Shown: one piece after another, positions 1 to 8,527 of the stretch
Layout: the number at the start of each line of letters is the position of its first letter
Numbering within the stretch: position 1 is the first letter of the stretch
Source: Paractinoplanes aksuensis
GTDB lineage: Bacteria; Actinomycetota; Actinomycetes; Mycobacteriales; Micromonosporaceae
Direction: 5' to 3'
NCBI RefSeq assembly: GCF_024137025.1
Contig: NZ_JAMYJR010000029.1
Location: forward strand, 1-64,000
Length of the DNA stretch: 64,000 bases
Translations under genes and position numbers: made by a program
The notes under the pieces: model-generated
What the model was told of the DNA's origin: nothing
Seen by the model: only the letters and a program-made list of their open reading frames with translations
Databases searched by the model: none

Positions 1-60
1 GCGCCGCCCGCCTGCCGCCGGCTGCGCGCCGCCCGCCGGCTGCGCGCCGCCCGCCGGCTG
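1..60. repeat. 18-bp direct repeat
   Basis: An 18-bp unit (GCCGGCTGCGCGCCGCCC) starts at 17 and 35 and again in part at 53; bases 1-16 look like a degraded earlier copy. It lies downstream of the stop codon of the MerR gene. I see no gene in 1-147. It may be cut by the window edge. Confidence 0.7.
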
Positions 61-147
61 TCTGCCCCCCTGTACGCGGCCCGCCGCCCGGGCGCGGTGT
101 TCGGCTGTCCGCACGGCTCTGCTGATGCGCGCGGTGCTGGTCGTGGG

Positions 148-888
148 TCAGGGCAGGCCGGCGGCTAGTTCACCGATGCGGGCCCACGCGGGGGAGGCGG
201 CGCTGGTCGTAGCCGCAGCCAGGGCGGCTGTGGCCGGGTCGTTCGGCGGCGCTTCCTCGGCGGACCCGGCCTGGGACTCGAACCAGCGCCGCGTGCGTTG
301 GGCCAGCCCAACCAGGCGCGGGTCGTCGGCCGACCAGTCGAACGCGGCGTCGTACTCCACATAGAGTTCGCAGAACTCCGGATCAGCGACGGCGGCCAAC
401 TTGTCAGCGATCCAGACCTCAGCCTGCTTCGGCGCCGCCGACTGCAGCATGATCCAGAGATCACGTTCGAGCCGAACGGTCCGTTCGCTGACCCCGATCT
501 CCCGCAGGCGGCCGAGATAGTCGGCGACCTCGCCCGACACGAAGAGCCGATCCCCGCTTTGCAACTGAGCGATCCGCCGCCGCGCCTGCCGGATCTCCTC
601 GGCCCGCGTGCGCAGATTCCGATCGATCTCGTCAACCGCCGCCGCGAACTCCTCCGCCCCCGCTCCGAGCAGCTCCCCGACCCGGGCCAGCGGCACCCCC
701 GCCTCGGCCAGCGTCCGAATCTTGACGAGCTGAATCGCGTGCTCCGCCCCGTACCCCCGATATCCCGAGGAATCCCGCGGCGGCTCGGCCAGCAAACCGC
801 GCTCGTGGTAAACGCGGACCGCTTTGATCGTCACCCCGGCGTACCCGGCAAGCTGCCCGATCGTCAGTAGCCGGCGCTCATCGCTCAT
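148..888 (-). CDS. MerR family transcriptional regulator
   Basis: A DNA-binding activator/repressor of the MerR family, 246 aa from the ATG at 888 (a second ATG three codons upstream, at 897, is possible). Residues about 5-72 form the winged HTH: TIGQLAGYAGVTIKAVRVYH is the helix-turn-helix and recognition region, followed by the ERGLL and GYRGYG wing typical of the family. A coiled-coil dimerisation helix follows (about 75-120, rich in Arg/Glu with RTRAEEIRQARRRIAQL). The C-terminal 125 residues match no effector domain I know and have no Cys pair for metal sensing. Its targets are unknown; a MerR-type palindrome lies 1.5 kb away before the serine hydrolase gene. Confidence 0.9.
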   Translation of the reverse strand: MSDERRLLTIGQLAGYAGVTIKAVRVYHERGLLAEPPRDSSGYRGYGAEHAIQLVKIRTLAEAGVPLARVGELLGAGAEEFAAAVDEIDRNLRTRAEEIRQARRRIAQLQSGDRLFVSGEVADYLGRLREIGVSERTVRLERDLWIMLQSAAPKQAEVWIADKLAAVADPEFCELYVEYDAAFDWSADDPRLVGLAQRTRRWFESQAGSAEEAPPNDPATAALAAATTSAASPAWARIGELAAGLP

Positions 889-955
889 GCCCCGCATCGT
901 GTCAGCCCGCCGTGATCTCGTCCGCCCCTGACGGAACGCCTCGTGACCTGTCCGG

Positions 956-997
956 CTCTCGATTATCGACTATCGCGAGTCTCCTCTCGATTATCGA
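956..997. promoter_or_regulatory. Paired direct repeat upstream of the MerR gene
   Basis: The 14-mer CTCTCGATTATCGA occurs at 956-969 and again at 984-997, exactly 28 bp apart, each followed within a few bases by TCGCGAG. The pair sits 70-110 bp upstream of the MerR start and past the 3' end of the serine hydrolase gene. Spacing near a whole number of helical turns fits a tandem operator, but no protein can be assigned. Confidence 0.4.
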
Positions 998-1047
998 TTC
1001 GCGAGGGCGGTGCCGCCGCGTTGTGGGTGGTGCCGCCGGGTTACTGG

Positions 1048-2388
1048 TCATGCCGGTGTGCGGCGGGTCATGCGGCCGCCGGAGCTGCGGTAGGCCGCGT
1101 TGCCGTGATACGACACCAGGTAGTACGAGGGCAGCCCGTCCAGCGGAATGCCGTCCGGCGCGAAGAGGCCCTCACCGACCGCCACGTAGCGCATCGGCGG
1201 CGCCGCGAACGGGCCGCCCACGAAACCAGTGAAGATCCGCTTCTGGTCCGCGTCGGCCGGCTCGTAGGTCACCGTCTCTTCCAGCCCGCCGTCGACCACC
1301 CGCACGTCGATTTGCAGCTGATTCGAGCGATAAGTTCCCGCGTACGGCCGGAGGTCGATCTCCTGGGCCGTGTACCCGGCGTCCGGGGTCCCGTCGAGCA
1401 GCCACAACAGCAGCTCGTCGTGCAGTTCCAAAGCCCGGGCGTCATTCCCGTACGCCGCGAAGGCCAGCCCTCGGGCCGGCACGACGGCCAGCACCGCTAT
1501 CCCGCCCGGCGACGCCCCCGTCATGGTCAGCACGGTCGTCCCCGCCACCTCCCGCAGCAGCCAGCCCAACCCGACCGGCGACGAGTCCGGCGTGCCGTTG
1601 TCCTGCTCGACCACCTGCATGCGCGCCACCGACTCCGCGCTCAGCACCGACGGCAGCTCCCCGAGATGCACCCGCCCGAAGGCCAGCAGATCATCGATGG
1701 TTCCGATCGCTGTAGACCCCGCCGGAGCCCAGGTCGGCGGCAGCATGAACATCTCGGTGGGCCGGGCGGCGCCGGTGGCCGGGTCCGGGAAGTGCCCGAT
1801 CGCCGTGGACCGCAGGATCGCCCGCTCGGCCGACGTGCAGGCGGTGCTCATCCCCGCCGCCTCGAAGACTTCCCGCTCGAGCAGCTCGTGATAGCTGAGC
1901 CCGGTGACGACTTCGAGCAGCCGCCCCGCCACGATCATCCCGCCGTTCGAGTAGCTGACGTACGCACCCGGCTCGAACAGCTGCCCACATTCCGGGCCGA
2001 GTCGTTCCACGTACGTCGCGAGCGCCTCCCGCCCCGCCGCGTCCGGAAAGAAGAGGTCGGCGTCGATCCCGCTGCTGTGCGAGAGCAGGTGCCGCACGCG
2101 CAACCCCGGCACCCCGATCGATGGCAGATAATCGATTACCGATGCCTCCAGATCGATCGTTCCCCGCTCGACCTGCCGCATCACCAGCGTGGTCGTCATG
2201 ATCTTCGTGATCGACCCGAACAGGAACCCGGTGTCCTCCCGCATGGGAGCGCCCGTCCCCAGGTTGGCCACGCCGTACGCCGCCACGCCGGCCTCGCCCC
2301 GGCGGTGAACGCCGGCCACGAACCCCGGCACCCCCGCCGCGTCACAGAACTCGGCGGCCCGCTTGCTGATGTGCTCGATTTCGTTCAT
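1048..2388 (-). CDS. Serine hydrolase, beta-lactamase/PBP-like (class C fold)
   Basis: A 446-aa member of the beta-lactamase-related serine hydrolases (DD-peptidase/esterase type EstB). The catalytic SxxK tetrad is Ser59-Ile-Thr-Lys62 (FGSITKIM) and the second motif is Tyr146-Ser-Asn148 (YVSYSNGG). The region RHLLSHSSGI is also typical. After about residue 330 comes an extra beta-rich domain of the type seen in long family members. I see no signal peptide, so the protein is probably cytoplasmic, which argues for an esterase or peptidase rather than a secreted beta-lactamase. The substrate cannot be read from sequence. The promoter region holds a near-perfect 21-bp MerR-type palindrome just upstream of the start. 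Confidence 0.85.
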   Translation of the reverse strand: MNEIEHISKRAAEFCDAAGVPGFVAGVHRRGEAGVAAYGVANLGTGAPMREDTGFLFGSITKIMTTTLVMRQVERGTIDLEASVIDYLPSIGVPGLRVRHLLSHSSGIDADLFFPDAAGREALATYVERLGPECGQLFEPGAYVSYSNGGMIVAGRLLEVVTGLSYHELLEREVFEAAGMSTACTSAERAILRSTAIGHFPDPATGAARPTEMFMLPPTWAPAGSTAIGTIDDLLAFGRVHLGELPSVLSAESVARMQVVEQDNGTPDSSPVGLGWLLREVAGTTVLTMTGASPGGIAVLAVVPARGLAFAAYGNDARALELHDELLLWLLDGTPDAGYTAQEIDLRPYAGTYRSNQLQIDVRVVDGGLEETVTYEPADADQKRIFTGFVGGPFAAPPMRYVAVGEGLFAPDGIPLDGLPSYYLVSYHGNAAYRSSGGRMTRRTPA

Positions 2389-2402
2389 GCACCGATCGTC
2401 GG

Positions 2403-2423
2403 ACCTTGACCCTGGGGCAAGGT
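2403..2423. promoter_or_regulatory. MerR-type operator palindrome
   Basis: A 21-bp interrupted palindrome with half-sites ACCTTGxCCC and GGGxCAAGGT around a central T; nine of ten positions pair. On the minus strand TTGACC forms a -35 and the dyad fills the spacer, the arrangement used by MerR activators, ending 15 bp before the ATG of the serine hydrolase. No regulator gene adjoins it; the MerR gene at 148-888 is the nearest candidate. Confidence 0.6.
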
Positions 2424-2426
2424 CAA

Positions 2427-2940
2427 CCCCGAGCCACCAGAAAACCCAGCACAGCCATCACCACCCCGAACGGCGCCCGGCTCGCCCCGTCCGACCGACT
2501 CCGCGACGCCGATCGACGCCTTCACGCGCACCGAGCCGAAGCCGCGGCGCACACCGTCCGTCCGGTCGCGGATCTCGTCGGATTTCGAGGCCGGGATCGG
2601 GTGCGGGCCGGCCTGCGCCCCCGCCTGCAGCAGAGCGCTCAGCGCGAACGACCCGGTCAACACCGAGACACCGCACAACGCGACACCGTGCGGCACCACC
2701 CCGACCGAATGATCGGCCCTCGCAGCACCAGTAGCCAGATACGCATCCAGCGCCTGCGACGCCGACTCGGTCAACCCGCGCCGCCGCCGCAATCGTCCGC
2801 ACCGCAAAGCAGGAGACTGGTCACCCGCAAGCTCGTAGGCGTCGCCCGGTCTGGGCACCACCGCGCGCGGCTTGGTTTGACGGAGGAGCGGCCGCGCGTA
2901 TCTGCCGATGAAGTTGCACCTGATCCGGCCGGTTGGGAAA
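2427..2940. other. Gene-poor stretch
   Basis: About 500 bp without a convincing gene. Minus-strand frames stay open through much of it, but codon use is poor, no start has a ribosome binding site and the translations are Arg/Gly-rich without recognisable motifs. A decayed membrane-protein gene is possible but I cannot show it. Confidence 0.4.
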
Positions 2941-3378
2941 TCACCAGAAGGCGGCGACTGTGGCCACCAACGCGACCGCTGACGCCGCGGCGCGGATGCG
3001 GTCGACGCGCAGGAGGGCCGCGATCCGATCCGGATCGTGCCGCGCGCCCAGCCGCGCGTGGGCCGGCGCCGCCGCAACCGCGGTGACGGTGAACGCCACC
3101 GCGGTCGCCGCCAGCGCCACCAGCGTCCAGGCGCTGGGGCCTGACCACAGCGCCCAAGCCCCGGTTGACACCAACGCGCCGTAGATGATGACGACAAGCC
3201 TGGTGATGGCCCGGGAATGAGCTTGGTGGGCGACCGGCCATTGCGCGGCGGGGACCTTGGCCAAGGCCGGATACACCACTGCCGTGACCGTCGCCTGGAA
3301 GCCGAAATGGGCCGCGGTCGACGCCAGCAGAGCGCTCTCGGAAGTGATCACGTCTGCGAGCGAATCATGCTCGACCAC
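2941..3378 (-). CDS. Four-helix integral membrane protein (DUF1772-like)
   Basis: A 145-aa membrane protein with four predicted hydrophobic segments: about 15-38, 55-77, 83-105 and 128-145. The pattern FQATVTAVVYPALAKVP followed by a His-containing loop (AHQAHSRAITR) resembles DUF1772-type membrane proteins, whose members include anthrone-oxygenase-like enzymes, but the match is weak and I would not assign a reaction. It stands alone, transcribed toward the serine hydrolase, with an open 180 bp upstream. Confidence 0.65.
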   Translation of the reverse strand: MVEHDSLADVITSESALLASTAAHFGFQATVTAVVYPALAKVPAAQWPVAHQAHSRAITRLVVIIYGALVSTGAWALWSGPSAWTLVALAATAVAFTVTAVAAAPAHARLGARHDPDRIAALLRVDRIRAAASAVALVATVAAFW

Positions 3379-3556
3379 CGGGCCGCCCGGCGGAACGCGC
3401 TGATGACGCTCGGCTCAACTCCTGGGCCGTCTGGCGAGTAGGCCAACGCGTACAAAATGGGCATGGCCTATTGTCCGCACAGGCGGCGATCCGACTGTGC
3501 CGCGGCCGCCGTGTCAGGGGCCTCCCTGTTGAGAGTCAACGCGTTGGGACCAGCAT

Positions 3557-4132
3557 TCAAGTGCCCAAGCCGGGGGCTGTCGCGGTGGTGATCGTCGTAC
3601 CGTCCGTAGCGCGTGCGGTCAACCGGGCGCCGCCGACCGCGGTGCCCGGCGCCCAGATCAGGAACAGGTCGCGGTCGGTCGAGCCGGTGAGGGTGGCGCC
3701 GGACGGCAGTGACGCCGTGATCGAGCTCGCCCGGGCGGGCAGGCGCCCGATCAGCAGATGAGCCTTCAACACCGCGTCGGCCCCGCCGTAGAAGATGATC
3801 TTGTCTTGCGGTCCGTCGTCCGTCCTCGTGGCGAACGTCTCCTCCACCCCGGAAGCGCCGAGCCGGCAGGTGCTGATCCGCTCGTCGGGTTCGGAGACGT
3901 AGACGCGGATCTGCCCGTCACCGTCGCGGGCCACGAACCGCTGCTCCAGCCGGTCGGCGATCTCGCCGTTGAGTTCGGCGAGATCGCGCCGGCACGCCGC
4001 GCCCGCCTGCTCGTCGGTCAGCGGCCGCGCCATCTCGTCGGTGGTGGACGCGGCGCGGCACCCGGGCGCGGCGGCCAGGACCGCCAGGACAGCGGTCACC
4101 GTGGGTGCCCATCGACGGAACGAACTCGGCAT
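3557..4132 (-). CDS. Putative lipoprotein, unknown function
   Basis: A 191-aa exported protein. The start at 4132 is chosen because GGAGGAG lies six bases upstream. The N-terminus has a basic Arg-Arg, a hydrophobic core and a lipobox ending APGC, so it should be lipid-anchored outside the membrane. The mature part has two further Cys residues (in GAACRRD and STCRLG) that could form a disulfide. No family is recognised. It may belong with the next small membrane protein on the same strand. Confidence 0.7.
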   Translation of the reverse strand: MPSSFRRWAPTVTAVLAVLAAAPGCRAASTTDEMARPLTDEQAGAACRRDLAELNGEIADRLEQRFVARDGDGQIRVYVSEPDERISTCRLGASGVEETFATRTDDGPQDKIIFYGGADAVLKAHLLIGRLPARASSITASLPSGATLTGSTDRDLFLIWAPGTAVGGARLTARATDGTTITTATAPGLGT

Positions 4133-4241
4133 GGTGGCTCCTCCAGGCGTCCGGCCACCCGGCATTCGATCACGAGCGGCTCCGCACTGTACGCCACCGA
4201 TCTCCGCAGGCTCGATGAGCTGACGATGTCTTCACGGCCGG

Positions 4242-4454
4242 TCAGCCGAACAGGGTTCGGAAGTCCGTGCCGAAGAGCCCCAACAGGCCGACGACCGCGA
4301 GGAATGCCCCGACGATCACGGCAAAGGCCCGAGACACCTTGACCTGCGTGCTGTGGGCGGATCCCTTCCTGGCCCCGGGAGGAACGAACCGGCGGTTCAT
4401 CACGATCGCGGTGATGCCCATGAGCAGCACGATGCCTGCGATGGCCCTGTCCAC
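4242..4454 (-). CDS. Small two-helix membrane protein
   Basis: A 70-aa protein starting at a GTG with AGGAG eight bases upstream. It has two hydrophobic segments (about residues 3-19 and 43-62) joined by a basic, Ser/Gly-rich loop (NRRFVPPGARKG). It resembles small conserved actinobacterial membrane proteins of unknown role. It lies just downstream of the ROK regulator gene, separated by 110 bp. Confidence 0.65.
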   Translation of the reverse strand: MDRAIAGIVLLMGITAIVMNRRFVPPGARKGSAHSTQVKVSRAFAVIVGAFLAVVGLLGLFGTDFRTLFG

Positions 4455-4564
4455 TCGTTTCTCCTCAGTACGCGCCGAAGGTGTTGCTGCGCAGGTGCCG
4501 ATCCCGCCGCCCAGCCCGGACGTGCCGCCGGAGCCGGCAATGATCCCCCGCGCTGCAACCGGCT

Positions 4565-5818
4565 TCAGCGTGGCGTGGGGAGGAGGCCGGCGTCGATGGC
4601 GTCGAGGACTCGGGTGGCGCCGCCGGCGGCGGCTGCGCTGGAGTCGAGGGCGGAGGCGACGATGATGGTGCCTCCGCTGTCGGCGGCGGCTGAGCGGGCT
4701 GCCAGCTCGCTCGAAGCCGCCGGGATCAGCCACGGCGCCAGTTCGGTGAAGTAGCCGCCCAGCACCACGCAGGCCGGGTTGATGAGGTTGGCCAGGATGG
4801 CTATGCCGTGGCCCAGGTGGCCGCCCGTTTCGGTCAGGGCGGCCAGCACGTGGGGGTCGTCCGATTTGGCCAGGCGCTGGATCTCGTCCATGTGGGGGCC
4901 GAACTCCGAGGGCGACAGGGCCGTCTCGATCCCCACGTCGGGGAGGGCCCGCCTGATCACCGCGCCCACCCCGGCGTACGCCTCCAGGCAGCCCCGCCGG
5001 CCGCAGCCGCACGCGGGGCCGGCCGGGTCGAGGGGCAGATGCCCGAACTCGCCGGCGAAGCCCCGCGCGCCCCGCAGCAGGCGGAAGTCGCTGATGATGC
5101 CCGCGCCGATGCTGGCCCCACCGGTCAGATACACGAGGTCGCCCGCCCCCGACTGATCGCCCAACCTCTGCTCGGCCAGCACGGCCAGGTTCGCGTCGTT
5201 CTCGACCAGCAGGGGATAGCCCGGCTCGCCCAGCGCCGCCAGCAGAGATTTGCGTACGTCGACCCGTTGCCACCCGAGGCCGGCCGCGAGCTCGACCACG
5301 CCGTCCGCGTCGACCAGGCCCGGCACGGCGACCGTCAGGCCGAGGACCCGGCGGCCGTCGTGGGACAGCTTGGACACCGTACGCCGGGCCAGGGCCGCGA
5401 GGGCCGCTATCGCCTGGCCGGGCTGTCCCGCCGTACCGGTGAAGGCTCTTCGCCACGACAGCAGGCGCTCGCCGGCGAGGTCGAGCGCCACGGCCGTCAG
5501 GTAGTCGGTGTTGATCTCGAGGCCGACCGCGGCGTAGGGGGAGCCGTCGAGGACGAGCATCACCGCGGGGCGGCCGATGCGGTTCTCGGTCATGCCGACC
5601 TCGCGCACCAGGCGCCGGTCGATGAGGTCGGTGACCAGGCTGGAAACGGTGGCCTTGTTGAGGCCGGTGGTGGCCGCGATGTCGGCCCGGGAGCACGGCG
5701 CGTGGGTGCGCAGGTGGCGCAGCACGACGGCCAGATTGGTCGCCCGGACGTCGGCGAAATCGGCCGGTTGTGGCCCGTTCTCCCTGGTGAGCACCGACGA
5801 CCCCCGCCCCACGAACAT
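4565..5818 (-). CDS. ROK family transcriptional repressor
   Basis: A 417-aa sugar-responsive regulator. The start at 5818 is supported by GGAGG just upstream. Residues about 15-80 form a winged helix (ADIAATTGLNKATVSSLVTD), and the rest is the ROK sugar-kinase-like fold with ENDANLAVLAE and the zinc-binding signature CGCGRRGCLEAYAG. In this family binding of a sugar or sugar phosphate relieves repression. It is divergent from an oligosaccharide ABC importer and GH42 gene; an inverted repeat in the shared promoter is its probable operator, so it likely represses this locus and itself. Confidence 0.93.
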   Translation of the reverse strand: MFVGRGSSVLTRENGPQPADFADVRATNLAVVLRHLRTHAPCSRADIAATTGLNKATVSSLVTDLIDRRLVREVGMTENRIGRPAVMLVLDGSPYAAVGLEINTDYLTAVALDLAGERLLSWRRAFTGTAGQPGQAIAALAALARRTVSKLSHDGRRVLGLTVAVPGLVDADGVVELAAGLGWQRVDVRKSLLAALGEPGYPLLVENDANLAVLAEQRLGDQSGAGDLVYLTGGASIGAGIISDFRLLRGARGFAGEFGHLPLDPAGPACGCGRRGCLEAYAGVGAVIRRALPDVGIETALSPSEFGPHMDEIQRLAKSDDPHVLAALTETGGHLGHGIAILANLINPACVVLGGYFTELAPWLIPAASSELAARSAAADSGGTIIVASALDSSAAAAGGATRVLDAIDAGLLPTPR

Positions 5819-5870
5819 TCCCTCCGGCAGCGTACGGCACCGATCCCCGTCAGGTCTTGCCGGGCCGCAC

Positions 5871-5895
5871 TTAGTTCGTTTACCGTCCCAACTAA
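5871..5895. promoter_or_regulatory. Probable ROK operator
   Basis: The inverted repeat TTAGTT (5871-5876) and AACTAA (5890-5895), separated by 13 bp, is an AT-rich island in GC-rich DNA. It lies 18 bp before the start of the importer's binding-protein gene and 52 bp before the ROK start, where a repressor could shut both promoters. ROK/NagC-type regulators use sites of this form. Confidence 0.6.
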
Positions 5896-5912
5896 AGACG
5901 GAGGAGTCAACG

Positions 5913-7574
5913 ATGAAACTCGATAGAAGGCAATTGCTCGCGCTGACCGGGCTGGGGGCGGCGTCGTCGGTGCTGGCGGCCTGCGGCGACGCCAAGACGT
6001 CCAGCGGGCCCGGCACGACCACTCAGGACCAGCTGACCAAGCTGCTGCCGGCCTACACGCCGAACGAGCTCGTGAAGGCCGACATCCCCAGCGTCCAGGG
6101 CGCCAACGGCTTCTTCAGCAACCCGGCCTTCCTCAAATATCCGGCCAACCCCGTGACGACGGTGACGGGCGTGCCGGGCAAGGGCGGCAACTACACGACC
6201 ATGACGCCGCTGTGGGGCGCCATTCCGTCGGCGAGCGGCAACGCCTACTACGCCGCCGTCAACAAGGCGATCGGCGCCACGCTCAAGCTGCAGCCGGCCG
6301 ACGGCAACAACTACGACAAGGTTCTGCCGACGTTGTTCGCCGGGGACAAGCTGCCCGACTGGGTGCAGATCCCGGGCTGGAACATGGGCAACCTGGGCTT
6401 CGCCGACGCGGTCAACAAGTTCGCCGACCTGGGGCCCTACCTGTCCGGGGACGCCATCAAGGCGTACCCCAATCTGGCCGCCATCCCCACCAGCGCCTGG
6501 CAGTGCTGTATCTGGAACGGCAAGCTGTTCGGCCTGCCCGTCTACTACAGCGGCGCGACGATCGCCGGCACGCTCTTCCACCGCAAGGACATCCTGGCCA
6601 AGGAGGGCATCAACCCGGACGACATCAAGACGCCGGACGACCTGGCCGCTTTGGGCCAGCAGCTCACGAGCGCCTCGGCCGGCCGGTGGGCGTTCGACGA
6701 CGTCTTCGACGCGATCGGCCAGATCTTCAAGTTCCCGGTCGACCCGAACCGCTGGGTCATCGACGAGGGCGGCAAGATCATCCACCGGTGGGAGACGCCG
6801 GGGCTGATCGAGGCGCTCAACTGGTACCAGACCCAGGCCAAGGCCGGGCACGTGCACCCGGACGCGCTGGCCGACAAGACCCAGGACGCCAAGCAGCGCT
6901 TCTGGAGCGGCAAGGTGGCCATCACCGGCGACGGTCCGGGCGCGTGGAAGGGCGACGACGCCAAGAGCGGCAAGGCGGCCAATCCGTCGTACGAACGTCA
7001 GGCCTTCAAATTGCTGTCGACCGACGGCAAGCCGCAGATCTGGATGAACCCCAGCGCCGGCATGTACAGCTTCCTCAACGCCAAGCTCAGCGGCGACCAG
7101 ATCAAGGAGTGCCTGGCCATCGCGAACTACCTGGCCGCACCGTACGGGTCGAAAGAGTATTTGACCGTCAACTTCGGGGTCGAGGGCACCGATTACACGA
7201 TGGTCGACGGCAACCCGGTGCTGACCGAGCGCGGCAGCAAAGAGGTGGCCACCACCTACCAGTTCCTCATCACGCCGATCAGCCCGACCACCGTCATCGC
7301 CGGGCAGACCCAGGTCGTCAAGGACTACGCCGCCTGGGAGGCCGACATGGTGAAGTACGCGGCCAAGCCCGCCTTCTACGGCATGAACGTCACCGAGCCC
7401 GCGCAGTACGCGAGCATCAACCAGCCCATGGTCGATCTGGTCAAGGACATCCGCTTCGGCCGTAAGCCCGTGTCGGCGTACCAGGAAGGGTTGAAGACCT
7501 GGAAGGCGCAGGGCGGCGACCAGTTGCGCGCGTTCTACGAGGACATCCGCAGCAAGTACGGCACGGGCCAGTGA
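5913..7574 (+). CDS. Oligosaccharide ABC transporter, solute-binding lipoprotein (LplA type)
   Basis: A 553-aa extracellular sugar-binding lipoprotein. The start has GGAGGAG seven bases upstream. The N-terminus carries a twin arginine (DRRQLLALTG) and a lipobox LAAC with Cys24 as lipidation site, so it is probably exported by Tat and anchored outside. The length and the adjacent LplB/LplC-type permeases place it with the LplA/YtcQ class, which bind complex oligosaccharides. No ATPase is encoded here, as is usual for this class, which shares an MsmK-like ATPase. It overlaps the next gene by 4 bp. Confidence 0.92.
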   Translation: MKLDRRQLLALTGLGAASSVLAACGDAKTSSGPGTTTQDQLTKLLPAYTPNELVKADIPSVQGANGFFSNPAFLKYPANPVTTVTGVPGKGGNYTTMTPLWGAIPSASGNAYYAAVNKAIGATLKLQPADGNNYDKVLPTLFAGDKLPDWVQIPGWNMGNLGFADAVNKFADLGPYLSGDAIKAYPNLAAIPTSAWQCCIWNGKLFGLPVYYSGATIAGTLFHRKDILAKEGINPDDIKTPDDLAALGQQLTSASAGRWAFDDVFDAIGQIFKFPVDPNRWVIDEGGKIIHRWETPGLIEALNWYQTQAKAGHVHPDALADKTQDAKQRFWSGKVAITGDGPGAWKGDDAKSGKAANPSYERQAFKLLSTDGKPQIWMNPSAGMYSFLNAKLSGDQIKECLAIANYLAAPYGSKEYLTVNFGVEGTDYTMVDGNPVLTERGSKEVATTYQFLITPISPTTVIAGQTQVVKDYAAWEADMVKYAAKPAFYGMNVTEPAQYASINQPMVDLVKDIRFGRKPVSAYQEGLKTWKAQGGDQLRAFYEDIRSKYGTGQ

Positions 7575-8527
7575 CAGCCCTCCACGAGGCGCCACCGGCT
7601 CTTCGGCCGCCGGACGAGAAGCCGGTCAAGAAGAGCCGGTTCAAGCGCGACCGCTCGCTGCTGCTCATGGTGATCCCGGCCGTGCTGCTGCTGATCGTCT
7701 TCAACTACGTGCCCATGTTCGGCACAGCGACGGCGTTCCAGCGCTACAGCATCTACGCCGGGTTCTGGCACAGCCCGTGGGTCGGCTTCGAGACGTTCCG
7801 GCAGCTGTTCTCGGATCCGCTGTTCTGGAGCGCGCTCGGCAACACGCTCATGCTCAGCCTGGTCCAGCTGGTCTTCTACTTCCCGATCCCGATCGCGCTG
7901 GCCCTGCTGCTGCACTCGATCATGAGCACCAAGATTCGTACGATCGTGCAGTCGGTGGTCTACCTGCCGCACTTCTTCTCGTGGGTGCTGGCCGTGACCA
8001 TCTTCCAGCAGATGCTGGGCGGGGCCGGGGCGCTCAACCAGTTCCTGCGGCAGAACGGGCTGGGCACGTTCGACGCGATGACCAACCCCGACACGTTCGC
8101 GCTCCTGGTCACCTCGCAGGTGATCTGGAAGGAAGCGGGCTGGGGCATCATCGTCTTCCTGGCCGCGCTGGCCGCGATCGACACCCAGTTGTACGAGGCC
8201 GCGGCGGCCGACGGCGCCGGGCGCTGGCGGCGGCTGTGGCACATCACGCTGCCCGGCATCCGCGGGGTCATCGTGCTCATGCTCGTGCTGCGCCTGGGCA
8301 ACGTGCTCACCGTCGGGTTCGAGCAGATGCTCATCCAGCGCGGTGCGGTCGGGCGTGATGCGGCCGAAGTGCTCGACACGTACGCCTACTTCTACGGCGT
8401 CGTGAACGCGAACTTCAGCCTCGGCGCAGCCGCCTCGCTGTTCAAGGGCGTGCTGTCGCTGCTCTTCCTGTTGGCCGCCAACAAAATCGCGCACCTGCTG
8501 GGCGAGGACGGACTGTATCGGCGATGA
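7571..8527 (+). CDS. Oligosaccharide ABC transporter permease, LplB type
   Basis: A 318-aa inner-membrane permease with a long cytoplasmic N-terminus and six hydrophobic segments, the first at about 34-56 (LLLMVIPAVLLLIVFNYVPM). The EAA loop that docks the ATPase is present as YEAAAADGAGRWRRLWHITLP. It starts at a GTG overlapping the binding-protein stop codon (GTGA) and ends overlapping the second permease, so the three genes are translationally coupled. Confidence 0.93.
   Translation: MTALHEAPPALRPPDEKPVKKSRFKRDRSLLLMVIPAVLLLIVFNYVPMFGTATAFQRYSIYAGFWHSPWVGFETFRQLFSDPLFWSALGNTLMLSLVQLVFYFPIPIALALLLHSIMSTKIRTIVQSVVYLPHFFSWVLAVTIFQQMLGGAGALNQFLRQNGLGTFDAMTNPDTFALLVTSQVIWKEAGWGIIVFLAALAAIDTQLYEAAAADGAGRWRRLWHITLPGIRGVIVLMLVLRLGNVLTVGFEQMLIQRGAVGRDAAEVLDTYAYFYGVVNANFSLGAAASLFKGVLSLLFLLAANKIAHLLGEDGLYRR

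Noticed and set aside
1048-2388. Beta-lactam resistance gene
   Set aside because: The fold is beta-lactamase-like, but there is no signal peptide and the family is mostly esterases and peptidases.
943-2409. Plus-strand frame of 488 codons
   Set aside because: It is antisense to the serine hydrolase, whose SxxK and YxN motifs show which strand is coding.
2385-3197. Minus-strand gene filling the gap before the four-helix membrane protein
   Set aside because: The frame overlaps the real membrane-protein gene, is Arg-rich and has no recognisable domain. A decayed gene remains possible.
5907-7595. Long minus-strand frame opposite the sugar-binding protein
   Set aside because: It is a composition shadow of the binding-protein gene, with no family similarity and no start signal.
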